Below, piece by piece: positions 35,126 through 44,019 of a DNA stretch of 64,000 nt. Every line of letters begins with the position of its first letter. Positions within the stretch are counted from its first letter, which is position 1. The translations under genes were made by a program, and so were the position numbers. Source of the DNA: Bradyrhizobium glycinis (GTDB lineage Bacteria > Pseudomonadota > Alphaproteobacteria > Rhizobiales > Xanthobacteraceae); contig NZ_JACCHQ010000009.1 in the NCBI RefSeq assembly GCF_016031655.1, positions 1-64,000 of the forward strand. Direction: 5' to 3'. Under the pieces are notes generated by a model, which searched no databases, was not told where the DNA came from, and worked only from the letters and a program-made list of their open reading frames with translations.

Positions 35126-36571
35126 TCACAATTCCCGAGCGTTCGAAAACGCAAACGAACTCACCCTTCTCGTCGTCTCGTCCAAGATCAACGTTCGCGT
35201 AATCGGCGGCTCGGCGCGCTGGGCGCAGTTCTCGCGCTCGCAGAGGCGGCAGTTGACGCCGATCGGGGTGCCCTCGGCCTTCTCCAGGTCCATGCCGGTG
35301 GCGTAGGTCAGGCGGGCGGCGTGGCGGATCTCGCAGCCGAGGCCAATGGCAAAGCGCGGCTGTGGCAGCGGATGCGGCGCCACGGGGCGGCGCACCATCT
35401 GCGCGATCGAGAAATAGCGCGTGCCGTCCGGCAGCTCGATCACCTGCTTGAGCAGACGATCCGGCGTGTCGAAGGTCGAATGCACGTTCCAGAGCGGACA
35501 TGTGCCGCCGAATTTCGAGAACGGGAAGGTGCCGGAGGAGAAGCGCTTGGAGACGTTGCCGGCATTGTCGACGCGCAAGAGGAAGAACGGAATCCCGCGC
35601 GCGTTCGGCCGCTGCAGCGTGGTGAGGCGATGGCAGACCTGCTCGAAGCCGGAATTGAAGCGCTGTGCCAGCACGTGGATGTCGTAGTTCAGCGCTTCGG
35701 CGGCCGCGAGGAACGCCGGGTAGGGCATCATCACGGCGGCCGCGAAATAATTGCCGAGGGTGATCCGGAACAGCCGGCGCGGCGCATCGTCGAGCGGGCC
35801 GGCCCGGCCGATGATGGTCTCCAGCGCTTGCGCGCATTCCCCGAGGCCCAGCTGGAAAGCGAGCTGGAATGCCCGGCCGGGCGGATCGACCAGCTCCGAG
35901 ATCAGCAGTTGGCGGCGGTGGCGGTCGAAGCGGCGGAGCGTCTCGCGCATGACGTCGACCGGCATGATGCGGGTCTGGATCGAATGCTTCTCACGCAGGC
36001 GCGCGGCCAGCGCGGCATAGAGCCCCTCGGCGGGCACGTTCAACTCGTCGCGCAGATTTTCCGCCGCCTGCTCCAGCTCCGGAAAATAGTTGCGGTTGGC
36101 CTCGATCAGCTCGCGCACGCGCTCGACCGGATTGGCCTCATAGCGCGTGCCGACGTCGCGGTCGGCCATCTGCGCCGCCGCCAGCGTCTCGCCCTGGCGC
36201 GCCTCGGTATAGGCCGCGTAGAGCCGCTGCAGCGCATGGGTGACGCCCGGGCAGAGCTCGGCGAGGTCGCGCAGCTCCTGCTTGGGCACGTCGATCTGCC
36301 GGAACAGGGGATCGGAGAAGATCTCATTCAGCTCGGCGAAGAAGCGGTCCTCGTCCGCGGTGGCGAGGTCGCGCAGGTCCAGGTCATAGGTCTCGGCGAG
36401 CCGCAGCAGGATCTGCGCTGTGACCGGGCGCTGGTTGCGCTCGATCAGGTTGACATAGCTCGGCGAGATCCCGAGCCCCTCGGCGATCTGGGTCTGCGAC
36501 AGCCCCAATTGCTGCCGGATCCGCCGGAAGCGCGGGCCGACGAAGAGTTTCTTGCCGGAATCGGCGGGCAT
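35126..36571 (-). CDS. RamB/ScfR-type XRE transcriptional regulator (short-chain acyl-CoA sensing family)
   Basis: This protein of about 481 residues has an N-terminal XRE helix-turn-helix (FRRIRQQLGLSQTQIAEGLGISPSYVNLIERNQRPVT), an ImmA/IrrE-like middle segment without a clear catalytic HExxH, and a C-terminal Cys-containing region (GLGCEIRHAARLTY, GVNCRLCERENCAQRA). This is the layout of the RamB/PrpR/ScfR group, which controls acetate, propionate and glyoxylate genes. The ATG at 36571 has GGAG nine bases upstream; TTG 36592 is possible. It is divergent from aceA, its likely target. The CRLCERENC cluster could bind metal or Fe-S as in PrpR. Confidence 0.88.
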   Translation of the reverse strand: MPADSGKKLFVGPRFRRIRQQLGLSQTQIAEGLGISPSYVNLIERNQRPVTAQILLRLAETYDLDLRDLATADEDRFFAELNEIFSDPLFRQIDVPKQELRDLAELCPGVTHALQRLYAAYTEARQGETLAAAQMADRDVGTRYEANPVERVRELIEANRNYFPELEQAAENLRDELNVPAEGLYAALAARLREKHSIQTRIMPVDVMRETLRRFDRHRRQLLISELVDPPGRAFQLAFQLGLGECAQALETIIGRAGPLDDAPRRLFRITLGNYFAAAVMMPYPAFLAAAEALNYDIHVLAQRFNSGFEQVCHRLTTLQRPNARGIPFFLLRVDNAGNVSKRFSSGTFPFSKFGGTCPLWNVHSTFDTPDRLLKQVIELPDGTRYFSIAQMVRRPVAPHPLPQPRFAIGLGCEIRHAARLTYATGMDLEKAEGTPIGVNCRLCERENCAQRAEPPITRTLILDETTRRVSSFAFSNAREL

Positions 36572-36617
36572 TTCTCTGGTCTCCGGACTCAATCAAGGTC
36601 AGAACAGCTAACCTATT

Positions 36618-36635
36618 ATTTACAAGATTTACAAA
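36618..36635. promoter_or_regulatory. Tandem direct repeat ATTTACAAG/ATTTACAAA in the regulator-aceA gap
   Basis: Two adjacent 9-base units differ only in the last base. They lie about 50 bases from the regulator start in an AT-rich island. They could be an operator for the divergent regulator. Confidence 0.4.
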
Positions 36636-36664
36636 GTGACATCTATTACACGTTCAGATGTTAC
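36636..36664. promoter_or_regulatory. Dyad GTGACATCT-N11-AGATGTTAC in the regulator-aceA gap
   Basis: A 9-bp inverted repeat with one mismatch has half-sites spaced 20 bp centre to centre, two helical turns. This fits a dimeric regulator. GAACTTTGC at 36699-36707, nearer aceA, resembles the corynebacterial RamB site as I recall it. Confidence 0.45.
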
Positions 36665-36800
36665 ATGACATCACCAATAAAAAACAAGCCATCTATACGA
36701 ACTTTGCCTTTTCGCGTTTAGCTCCTGACACGCATCTCGCAATGCATTGTCAAGAATGTCGATGGCTGCCATCGCCGTCGTCAGCGAAAGGATCAGGCAC

Positions 36801-38435
36801 ATGAATTACCAGCCCCGCGGTATCAGCACCTTCCAGGGTCCGTCCTCGTATCAGGACGAGGTCAAGGCGGCTCAGGCTCTCCTTGAGACCCAGCCGACCT
36901 GGAATGGCGTGTCGGCCGAGGCCGTCGCGCGCATGCGCCTGCAGAACCGTTTCAAGACCGGCCTCGACATCGCCCGCTACACCGCGGCCGTGATGCGCGC
37001 CGACATGGCCGCTTATGACAAGGATCCCACCAAGTACACCCAGTCGCTGGGCTGCTGGCACGGTTTCATCGCCCAGCAGAAGCTGATCTCGGTGAAGAAG
37101 CACTTCGGCGGCAAGACCGACCGCACCTACCTCTATCTCTCCGGTTGGATGATCGCGGCGCTGCGCTCCGAATTTGGTCCGCTGCCCGACCAGTCCATGC
37201 ACGAGAAGACCGCGGTGCCGGCGCTGATCGAGGAGCTCTACACCTTCCTGCGTCAGGCCGACTCGCGCGAGCTCAACGACATCTTCCGCCTGCTCGACAA
37301 GGCGCGCAAGGAAGGCGACAAGACCCGCGAGAAGGAGCTGATCGAGAAGATCGACAACTTCCAGACCCACGTCGTCCCCGTCATCGCCGACATCGATGCC
37401 GGCTTCGGCAACGCGGAGGCGACCTATCTGCTCGCCAAGAAGATGATCGAGGCGGGCGCCTGCGCGCTGCAGATCGAGAACCAGGTCTCCGACGAGAAGC
37501 AGTGCGGCCACCAGGACGGCAAGGTCACCGTGCCGCATGACGTCTTCCTGGCGAAGATCCGCGCTTGCCGCCACGCCTTCCTCGAGCTCGGTGTCGAAGA
37601 CGGCATCGTCGTGACCCGCACCGACTCGCTCGGCGCCGGCCTGACGCAGCAGATCGCCGTCAGCCACAAGCCCGGCGACATCGGCGACCAGTACAACAGC
37701 TTCCTCGATTGCGAGGAAATCACCGCGGAGAACGCCCGCAACGGCGACGTCATCATCAACCGCAACGGCAAGCTGATGCGTCCGAAGCGGCTGCCGTCGA
37801 ACCTCTACCAGTTCCGCCCCGGCACCGGTGCAGACCGCTGCGTGCTCGATTGCATCACCTCGCTGCAGAACGGCGCTGACCTGCTCTGGATCGAGACCGA
37901 GAAGCCGCATATCGAGCAGATCGCGAGCATGGTCGACCGCATCCGCAAGGTGGTGCCGAACGCCAAGCTCGCCTACAACAACTCGCCGTCGTTCAACTGG
38001 ACCCTCAACTTCCGTTGGCAGGTCTACGATGCCTGGAAGGAAGCGGGCCAGGACGTCAGCAAGTACAACCGTGCCGATCTGATGAAGGCGGAATACGACG
38101 ACACGCCACTGGCGAAGGAAGCCGACGAGCGCATCCGCACCTTCCAGGCGGATTCGGCCAAGCGCGCCGGCATCTTCCACCACCTGATCACGCTGCCGAC
38201 CTATCACACGGCCGCGCTCTCGACCGACAATCTCGCGCGCGAGTATTTCGGCGAGCAGGGCATGCTGGGCTACGTCAAGAACGTCCAGCGCGCCGAGATC
38301 CGTCAGGGCATCGCCTGCGTGAAGCACCAGAACATGGCCGGCTCCGACATCGGCGACGACCACAAGGAGTACTTCGCGGGCGAAGCTGCCCTCAAGGCGG
38401 GTGGCGTCCACAACACGATGAACCAGTTCGGCTAA
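36801..38435 (+). CDS. aceA: Isocitrate lyase (AceA)
   Basis: This enzyme cleaves isocitrate to glyoxylate and succinate, the entry step of the glyoxylate shunt used on acetate and fatty acids. The 544 residues are the long form. They show the WxG-type start (YLYLSGWMIAAL), PVIADIDAGFGNAEATYLLA for metal and substrate binding, and the catalytic loop DEKQCGHQDGKV with the essential Cys. The ATG at 36801 has AAGGATCAGG upstream; the in-frame start at 36747 lacks support. It is divergent from the RamB-like regulator, and the fad operon in this window would feed it acetyl-CoA. Confidence 0.96.
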   Translation: MNYQPRGISTFQGPSSYQDEVKAAQALLETQPTWNGVSAEAVARMRLQNRFKTGLDIARYTAAVMRADMAAYDKDPTKYTQSLGCWHGFIAQQKLISVKKHFGGKTDRTYLYLSGWMIAALRSEFGPLPDQSMHEKTAVPALIEELYTFLRQADSRELNDIFRLLDKARKEGDKTREKELIEKIDNFQTHVVPVIADIDAGFGNAEATYLLAKKMIEAGACALQIENQVSDEKQCGHQDGKVTVPHDVFLAKIRACRHAFLELGVEDGIVVTRTDSLGAGLTQQIAVSHKPGDIGDQYNSFLDCEEITAENARNGDVIINRNGKLMRPKRLPSNLYQFRPGTGADRCVLDCITSLQNGADLLWIETEKPHIEQIASMVDRIRKVVPNAKLAYNNSPSFNWTLNFRWQVYDAWKEAGQDVSKYNRADLMKAEYDDTPLAKEADERIRTFQADSAKRAGIFHHLITLPTYHTAALSTDNLAREYFGEQGMLGYVKNVQRAEIRQGIACVKHQNMAGSDIGDDHKEYFAGEAALKAGGVHNTMNQFG

Positions 38436-38466
38436 CGCATCGCGCAAGTTCGAGAGGAGACTGACA

Positions 38467-38679
38467 ATGACCAAAGGCAGCAATTTCTGGGTGATCGGCG
38501 GCGAGTTCGGTTCGATGAACTTCCACAAGCTCGTCGAAGGCTCGGCCCAGGTCAAAGGTCCGTTCAAGACCCGCAAGGAAGCCGAGGACTGCTGGCGCGA
38601 GGTGTCGGAACAGAGCCGTCACATGGCCGGCGTCCGCTTCTCGATCGTGGAAGAGCCGCAGCGCGCCCCGGCAGCCTGA
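38467..38679 (+). CDS. DUF4170 family small protein
   Basis: This 70-residue soluble protein (FWVIGGEFGSMNFHKLVEGS, GPFKTRKEAEDCWREVSEQS) matches the short DUF4170 family. It starts 31 bases behind aceA with GAGAGGAG upstream and before a shared terminator, so it is co-transcribed with isocitrate lyase. The fold looks like a small beta-alpha unit (GPF..R.EAE..W) as in RNA or protein-binding modules. Its function is unknown. Confidence 0.85.
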   Translation: MTKGSNFWVIGGEFGSMNFHKLVEGSAQVKGPFKTRKEAEDCWREVSEQSRHMAGVRFSIVEEPQRAPAA

Positions 38680-38716
38680 TCGGCCGCTGCCGAGCTGAAA
38701 CAAGAAGACGTCCAAG

Positions 38717-38764
38717 GACGGATGGTCCCATCCAGGCCTAGCCTGGGTGGGATCGTCTGTTTTT
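38717..38764 (+). terminator. Terminator of the aceA operon
   Basis: GATGGTCCCATCCAGGC pairs imperfectly with GCCTGGGTGGGATCGTC around a TA centre, followed by TGTTTTT. It lies 38 bases past the DUF4170 stop. Confidence 0.75.
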
Positions 38765-38873
38765 GGCACAGGTGAAAGGGCTGTGGGTGCCGTAAGTCTC
38801 TGGAATTGTGGGCCTTTGCGGAGGGTTTGGTTGCTGATAGGTTAATGGGGATAAGTCGAGGACGAGGCCGACA

Positions 38874-39428
38874 ATGTCAGAGCCCGAAACCAGCGGGACC
38901 CATCCCGGCCAGCCGCGCCCGGTGCGGCTGCGCGATGCGCTGCTGCGCGCGCGGATCGAGGCGGCCGACCGCACCGGCGTCGTCGTCGATTTGCGCGACG
39001 CCGAGGTGGCGCGGCTGGAGATCCTCAACGATGCGCTCGATCCCCTGTTCGCGCAGGTGCCCGATCAGATCGATCTGTTCGACCGCGGCATCAGCCAGGG
39101 CGATACGCCGCGGCTGTGGATCGACGTCGTGGCTCACATCGTGATGGGCCGCGACAAGCGGATGTACCGCTTCGTGCAGGACACCCGCTTCGGCCGTATC
39201 GTGCTCGCCGAATCGCACGACACCGCCGTGATCGTCGATGCCGTCACCGACTATGTCGCGCGCCGCATGGTCGAGCGCGAGCGTGCGATGGTGGTCGCGC
39301 CCGAACCGCAGGCCCCGGCCACCGCGCTGCCGCGCCGCTCGCGCCTGTGGCCGTTCGTGTTCGGCTTCGTGCTCGGCGCTGCCGCGTTGTTCGGGGTAGC
39401 GTTGGTTGCGGCGTTGCGAAGCTGGTGA
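38874..39428 (+). CDS. Hypothetical protein with C-terminal membrane anchor
   Basis: This 184-residue protein has a soluble N-terminal domain (RLRDALLRARIEAADRTGVV, QVPDQIDLFDRGISQGDTPRL, VMGRDKRMYRFVQDTRFGRI). A Pro/Ala linker and one C-terminal TM helix (WPFVFGFVLGAAALFGVALVAAL) follow, so the bulk faces the cytoplasm as a tail-anchored protein. The domain is conserved in appearance but not one I can name. It stands alone, and no function is assigned. Confidence 0.75.
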   Translation: MSEPETSGTHPGQPRPVRLRDALLRARIEAADRTGVVVDLRDAEVARLEILNDALDPLFAQVPDQIDLFDRGISQGDTPRLWIDVVAHIVMGRDKRMYRFVQDTRFGRIVLAESHDTAVIVDAVTDYVARRMVERERAMVVAPEPQAPATALPRRSRLWPFVFGFVLGAAALFGVALVAALRSW

Positions 39429-39432
39429 GGCC

Positions 39433-39533
39433 GTCATCCCGGGGCGCGCGCAGCGCGAACCCGGGATCCATTCATCAGCACGCGCTGCAGCCCGATGGAT
39501 TCCGGGTTCATGCTTCGCATGCCCCGGAATGAC
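39433..39533. repeat. Palindromic repeat, CATTCCGGG family
   Basis: GTCATCCCGGGGCGCGCGCA and ACCCGGGATCCAT are mirrored by ATGGATTCCGGGTT and GCCCCGGAATGAC. It fills the gap between two convergent genes (stops at 39428 and 39540). Confidence 0.9.
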
Positions 39534-39539
39534 ATCCAA

Positions 39540-40439
39540 CTAAATCAACCGCACATGCTTGATCTGCCCGATCTGAAATCCGGCCCCGAGACTTCGCACC
39601 GTCTGCTCACAGCGCCAGCCGGCATTGTCCTTCTCAATTCTGAAAAGATTGTACGCCGCCGCCGGATAGCGTCCGTGCGCGAGCGCGGAGGCCGACGGCA
39701 CGCCGAGCACGGGAATCCTGCCGTTGGGGCCTTCCACCCAGATCGTCGAATGAACGTGATCGTGCCCGTGCAGGACCAGCTCGACGCCGTGGCGCTTCAG
39801 GAGCGCCAGCAGTTCTGGCGCGTCCGTCATCCGCTTCTGGCGCGCGCTGGATTTCAACGGATGATGCACCAGCAGCACGCGGAAGACGTCTTCCGCCGCG
39901 AGCTGCTCGAGCACCTGCGCAAGCGCAGCGAGCTGATCGCGCCCGAGCGTGCCGGTCGCCATCAGCGGCAGGGTCGGCACCGCCGTGGACAGGCTGATCA
40001 GCGCCAGCGGCCCGCGCCGGCGCACCGCGGGGAAGGCTGCACCGCCGGGTGTGTCCGCGGCGATGTAGTGCAGGAACGTCTCGCCGAAGCGATGACGCGT
40101 CGCGCTGACATAGGCGTCGTGATTGCCGGGAATCGCGGTCACGCGGTCGGGCGGGCCGACGCTTTCGAGCCAGGCCAGCGCCGGCGCGAACTCCGCCTCC
40201 AGCGCCAGGTTGACGAGATCGCCCGTCACTGCGATGTGGTCCGGCGCCTGCGCCTTCATGTCGGCGACGAGCGTGTCGAGAACCTCGCGGCGCTGGTATT
40301 TGTGGCGGTTGCGCGTCCAGTTGACATAGCCGAGCGCGCGCTTGCCCGTGAGCTCGATCAGCCGCGGCTTCGGCAAAGGCGCCAGATGCGGATCGGACAG
40401 GTGGGCGAGCGTGAAGGGGGCCAGCGTGAAGGGAGTCAT
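39540..40439 (-). CDS. Calcineurin-type metallophosphoesterase
   Basis: This 299-residue cytoplasmic phosphoesterase has the full two-metal site: LSDPHL (motif I), VTGDLVN (II), IPGNHDAYV (III), VHHPL (IV) and HGHDHVH (V). It resembles the cyclic-nucleotide and phospholipid-type phosphodiesterase branch (CpdA-like), but residues alone do not fix the substrate. It is divergent from the NUDIX gene. The repeated APFTLAPFTLAHLSD at the start shows a duplicated TPFTLAPFTL stretch, probably a small in-frame duplication at the N terminus. Confidence 0.92.
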   Translation of the reverse strand: MTPFTLAPFTLAHLSDPHLAPLPKPRLIELTGKRALGYVNWTRNRHKYQRREVLDTLVADMKAQAPDHIAVTGDLVNLALEAEFAPALAWLESVGPPDRVTAIPGNHDAYVSATRHRFGETFLHYIAADTPGGAAFPAVRRRGPLALISLSTAVPTLPLMATGTLGRDQLAALAQVLEQLAAEDVFRVLLVHHPLKSSARQKRMTDAPELLALLKRHGVELVLHGHDHVHSTIWVEGPNGRIPVLGVPSASALAHGRYPAAAYNLFRIEKDNAGWRCEQTVRSLGAGFQIGQIKHVRLI

Positions 40440-40533
40440 GGCGCGCGAATGCCTCGCTATTGCTCCGCTGTAATGGCAAGGTCGCGCGCGCCGCGCAAGC
40501 AGGGCCTGAACCGGGGAGCGTCAAGAAAGGCTG

Positions 40534-41025
40534 ATGGGAGAACGTCTGAACCGAGCCCGACGGAAAGCCGAGCCGCTGCTGCGGCGGTTCTTCCACGTCT
40601 ATTTCCTGCTCGTCCGCGGCATGACGCTCGGCGTCCGCGCCGTGGTGCTGGATGCCGACAATCGCGTGTTCCTGGTCAGGCACAGCTACGTCAGCGGCTG
40701 GTATTTGCCTGGCGGCGGCGTCGATTTCGGCGAGACCATGGAACAGGCGTTGCGGCGCGAGCTCAAGGAGGAGGGCGACATCGATCTGACCGGCGAGGCG
40801 ATCCTGCACGGCGTCTTCCTCAACAGCCACGTCTCCCGCCGCGATCACGTCGCGGTCTACGTGGTCAGGCAATTCAGGCAGGACCGCGTCCCCGAGCCCA
40901 ACCGCGAGATCGTCGAATGCGGGTTCTTCGACAATGCCGCGTTGCCCGAGGGTACCACGCCCGGCACGCGGCTGCGGATCGCCGAAGTGCTCGATGGCAA
41001 ACCCGTAATTGCGACGTGGCGCTGA
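40534..41025 (+). CDS. NUDIX hydrolase
   Basis: This 163-residue hydrolase has a clear Nudix box: GGGVDFGETMEQALRRELKE followed by EGDI, fitting GX5EX7REUXEEXGU. The N-terminal amphipathic basic stretch (ERLNRARRKAEPLLRRFFHV) is an extension. The family hydrolyses nucleoside diphosphates linked to other moieties. It is divergent from the phosphoesterase gene and upstream of a GT2 gene, separated by a palindromic repeat. The specific substrate is unknown. Confidence 0.9.
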   Translation: MGERLNRARRKAEPLLRRFFHVYFLLVRGMTLGVRAVVLDADNRVFLVRHSYVSGWYLPGGGVDFGETMEQALRRELKEEGDIDLTGEAILHGVFLNSHVSRRDHVAVYVVRQFRQDRVPEPNREIVECGFFDNAALPEGTTPGTRLRIAEVLDGKPVIATWR

Positions 41026-41040
41026 GGGCGGCTTGTGTTA

Positions 41041-41141
41041 GAGCATGATCCGGAAAAGTGTGCAGCGGTTTTCCGAGAAGATCATGCTCAAACAAAAACC
41101 TAAAGCGCGATGATGATTCGTTCTAGTCTCATCGCGCTTTA
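41041..41141. repeat. Two-part palindromic repeat (GAGCATGATC.. and TAAAGCGCGATGA..)
   Basis: First stem: GAGCATGATC (41041-41050) with GATCATGCTC (41080-41089), containing CGGAAAA/TTTTCCG. Second stem: TAAAGCGCGATGA (41101-41113) with TCATCGCGCTTTA (41129-41141). Both are perfect. A half copy lies at 27178-27220. It sits between the NUDIX and GT2 genes. Confidence 0.92.
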
Positions 41142-41212
41142 GTAACCCGCTCGATGCGCACGGCAGGCCACGCCGCTCGGGCGCGAGTCGATAAGCCCGG
41201 AGTGCTGCCCTG

Positions 41213-42154
41213 ATGACCACAATGCAACTTCGTATCGCGGTGCTGGTGCCCTGCTACAACGAGGAGGCTGCGGTCGCGACCGTGGTCGCCGATTTCCGCA
41301 AGGCGCTGCCCTCGGCGGAGATCTACGTCTACGACAACAATTCGCGCGACCGGACCGCCGCGGTCGCGCGCGAAGCCGGCGCCATCGTGCGCAGCGAGCG
41401 CCGGCAGGGCAAGGGTCACGTCGTGCGCCGCATGTTCGCGGACGTCGAGGCCGACGTCTATGTGCTGGTCGATGGCGACGCCACCTACGATGCGCCGAGC
41501 GCACCAATCATGATCGACAAGCTGCTCGACGAGCATCTCGACATGGTGGTCGGCCTTCGCGTCGATCAGGTCCAGGCCGCCTACCGGCTCGGCCATCGCA
41601 CCGGCAACCGCATGCTGACCGGCTTCCTGTCCGACACCTTCGGCCACGCCTTCAAGGACATCCTGTCCGGCTACCGGGTGTTCTCGCGCCGCTTCGTCAA
41701 GTCCTTTCCCGTCCTCTCCGACGGTTTCGAGATCGAGACCGAGCTCGCGGTCTACGCGCTGGAATTGTCGCTGCCGGTCGCCGAGGTCGAGACGCCCTAT
41801 TACGCGCGCCCCGAAGGCTCATTCTCGAAGCTCAACACCTGGCGCGACGGCTTTCGCATCTTCGGCACCATGCTGAAGCTCTATCGCGCCGAGCGGCCGT
41901 TGCGCTTCTTCACGGTGATCGGAATCCTGCTGGCGCTGGCGTCGATCATCTTCGCGATTCCGATCGTGATCACCTTCATCGAAACCGGCCTCGTGCCGCG
42001 CCTGCCCACCGCGGTGCTGTCGATGGGCCTAATGATCATGGCCCTGCTGTCGGTGTCATCAGGGCTCGTGCTCGATACGGTGACGCGAGGGCGGCGGGAG
42101 ATGAAGATGCTGGCCTATCTGTCCCAGCCGGCGTCGAAACGGGACGCAGGTTGA
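41213..42154 (+). CDS. Family 2 glycosyltransferase (DPM-like) with C-terminal membrane segments
   Basis: This 313-residue enzyme has a GT-A domain with LVPCYNEEAAVATVVADF, YVYDNNSRDRTAAVA and the DxD motif VDGDATYDAP, then an acceptor region (FSRRFVKSFPVLSDGFEIET). Two TM helices follow (FFTVIGILLALASIIFAIPI, AVLSMGLMIMALLSVSSGLV). This is the layout of polyprenyl-phosphate sugar transferases. It probably makes a lipid-linked sugar at the inner membrane for envelope glycan. No glycan cluster surrounds it, so the sugar is unknown. Confidence 0.9.
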   Translation: MTTMQLRIAVLVPCYNEEAAVATVVADFRKALPSAEIYVYDNNSRDRTAAVAREAGAIVRSERRQGKGHVVRRMFADVEADVYVLVDGDATYDAPSAPIMIDKLLDEHLDMVVGLRVDQVQAAYRLGHRTGNRMLTGFLSDTFGHAFKDILSGYRVFSRRFVKSFPVLSDGFEIETELAVYALELSLPVAEVETPYYARPEGSFSKLNTWRDGFRIFGTMLKLYRAERPLRFFTVIGILLALASIIFAIPIVITFIETGLVPRLPTAVLSMGLMIMALLSVSSGLVLDTVTRGRREMKMLAYLSQPASKRDAG

Positions 42155-42250
42155 GCCAGGCCCGCAGCTCACCCGCTGGCGAGAGGCGTGGCCCGGCACG
42201 GACACCGCCCATGGACCTTCGCAGGCGCAAGTGCTACTCCGCGACTTGAC

Positions 42251-42766
42251 ATGAACGATCTCTCACTGACCATCCTTCCCGAAGCCGCCGGCGACGCCCA
42301 GGCCATCGAGCGGCTGCACGAACGCACCTTCGGCCCCGGCCGCTTCGTGCTGAGCGCCTACCGGATCCGCGAGCACGTCGACCATCTGCTCGAATTGTCC
42401 TTCACGGCCCGCATCGGCACGCTCCTGGTCGGCTCCGTCAGGCAATTGCCGATCCTGATCGGCGACACGCCGGCGCTGCTGCTCGGGCCGCTCACCGTCG
42501 AACCGCCGTTCCGCGACCGCGGCATCGGCCGTCTTTTGATGGAGCGCGCGCTGAAGGACGCCAGGGCGCAGGGTCACCGTCTGGTGCTGCTGGTCGGCGA
42601 CGAGCCCTATTACGGCCGCATCGGCTTCAAGCAGGTCGCCAAGGGCCGCGTCACCATGCCCGGCCCGGTCGATGCCGCGCGCATCCTGATGTTCGAGCTG
42701 GTCGACGGCGCCTTCGAGGGCGTGTCGGGCGCGGTCGGCCCCGACTGGAGCAAGGCGCGGGGCTAG
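42251..42766 (+). CDS. GNAT-family N-acetyltransferase (YhbS-like)
   Basis: This 171-residue acetyltransferase has the GNAT core: IGTLLVGSVRQLP, LLLGPLTVEPPFRDRGIGRLL (acetyl-CoA pyrophosphate loop RDRGIG) and VLLVGDEPYYGRIGFKQV. The PYYGRIGF motif is typical of the YhbS group. The ATG at 42251 fits the fold; the in-frame start at 42188 adds an unsupported Arg-rich stretch. It is convergent with the LuxR gene. The acceptor is unknown. Confidence 0.9.
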   Translation: MNDLSLTILPEAAGDAQAIERLHERTFGPGRFVLSAYRIREHVDHLLELSFTARIGTLLVGSVRQLPILIGDTPALLLGPLTVEPPFRDRGIGRLLMERALKDARAQGHRLVLLVGDEPYYGRIGFKQVAKGRVTMPGPVDAARILMFELVDGAFEGVSGAVGPDWSKARG

Positions 42767-42882
42767 GAGCGACGGTCCGCAGTTCTGGCGGAGCGTCCGC
42801 CGCAGTCCGAGAGCGGAGGCGGAGGGGGGCGCAGTCCGAGCCGATTGCCCCACGTTAGAGATCGCTGACTTCGCCTTCGAGG

Positions 42883-44007
42883 CTAAGAGGCTTCGCCTGG
42901 AGACTTGACCACACCAATCGTTGCAAGGAGAGCAGCAAGTTCAGCCTGACCTCTCGTATCGGTCTTGGCAAAGACCCGCCTGAGATGAGTCTTGACCGTA
43001 TTTGCCGACAGCCCCAGCATAGTGGCCGCTTCCGACGTCGTACCGCCAGACGATGCCGCAACTGCCACGCGCGCTTCCGCCTTGGTCAAGCCATAAGCAT
43101 TCATCAGCTGATGCGAACTCGCCCTTGCTCTTCGTGGTGGGTCGATCACGAAAGCGGCGCAGGCAGCGTTACGGATGAAGGCCCCGCCGAGCATGGCAAC
43201 TTCTTGGCTGCGCAGCCCGACGATGATGATGGTCAGAAGCCGCGTCCCATCGACCGCCGGCAGGCTCATCGTTCCACCGGCTCCGCCGGCCAATGCCGAC
43301 CGGACGAGGTCTCCGAGGCGTCTTGAATGTGGTGACGACCAAGTGGCCATCGAAGGCTTGAGCCTGAGCGTTCCTTCGGCTTCGAGAGAGCAAGACGTCT
43401 GGTTCGCAAAGAGGACATGTGCTCTGGGGCCCATGACGACGACGCCGTCCGCCAATTGATCGATCACGTCGAACGCGGCATTCCGCAGGGCGTGATATCC
43501 GGTCAGGCGAAATCCCAATGTCACGGATCTCCGCAGATGGGGGGCCAACATTTCGATGGTTTTCTGATCGCTGGCCTCGAACTCTCCGCGATTTCTGCTG
43601 CGGCAGATATTGAAGGCTACGCGGAAGTCATCTCGCGCAGCGAGTGCAATCATTGCGTTGTGGCCGATGCCTTGCGGCCTGAGCACCTCGTCGTAAAAGC
43701 CCGATCTTTCGAGTTCGCGCAGTGGCACCACGTCGTCCGACACGACGACTCGTCCGACCGGTTTGTCCTCCATCGCCATCGACCAGAGGTTCTGCATGTG
43801 GCGATCCTGATAGACCTGATTGCATTCCTGGCTCAAGCGGCCGTTGAAGTCGAAGTAGACCTGCTGAGCGGCGACCGATTGCCCAAACAGTACCCCGCCT
43901 TCGCTTCCCGTGAGATCGGCGATACCGGCGAGAGCCGCCGGCCAGAGATCCTGCCGCCCTGCGGCGTCGTAGATCAAATCGAGGATGCGTTCCACTGGTG
44001 CAGTCAA
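42883..44007 (-). CDS. LuxR-family (FixJ/NarL-type helix-turn-helix) transcriptional regulator
   Basis: This 374-residue regulator has a long N-terminal sensor region without a receiver domain (ERILDLIYDAAGRQDLWPAALAGIADLTG opening, a PAS-like segment near VIDQLADGVVVMGPRAHVLF). A C-terminal LuxR helix-turn-helix follows (YGLTKAEARVAVAASSGGTT, then LGLSANTVKTHLRRVFAKTD). It follows the TauE and small membrane genes on the same strand and probably controls this group. The signal is unknown. In other bacteria, stand-alone LuxR proteins with this N-terminal layout act as one-component sensors. Confidence 0.9.
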   Translation of the reverse strand: MTAPVERILDLIYDAAGRQDLWPAALAGIADLTGSEGGVLFGQSVAAQQVYFDFNGRLSQECNQVYQDRHMQNLWSMAMEDKPVGRVVVSDDVVPLRELERSGFYDEVLRPQGIGHNAMIALAARDDFRVAFNICRSRNRGEFEASDQKTIEMLAPHLRRSVTLGFRLTGYHALRNAAFDVIDQLADGVVVMGPRAHVLFANQTSCSLEAEGTLRLKPSMATWSSPHSRRLGDLVRSALAGGAGGTMSLPAVDGTRLLTIIIVGLRSQEVAMLGGAFIRNAACAAFVIDPPRRARASSHQLMNAYGLTKAEARVAVAASSGGTTSEAATMLGLSANTVKTHLRRVFAKTDTRGQAELAALLATIGVVKSPGEAS

Positions 44008-44019
44008 GGAAGCTGCCCG

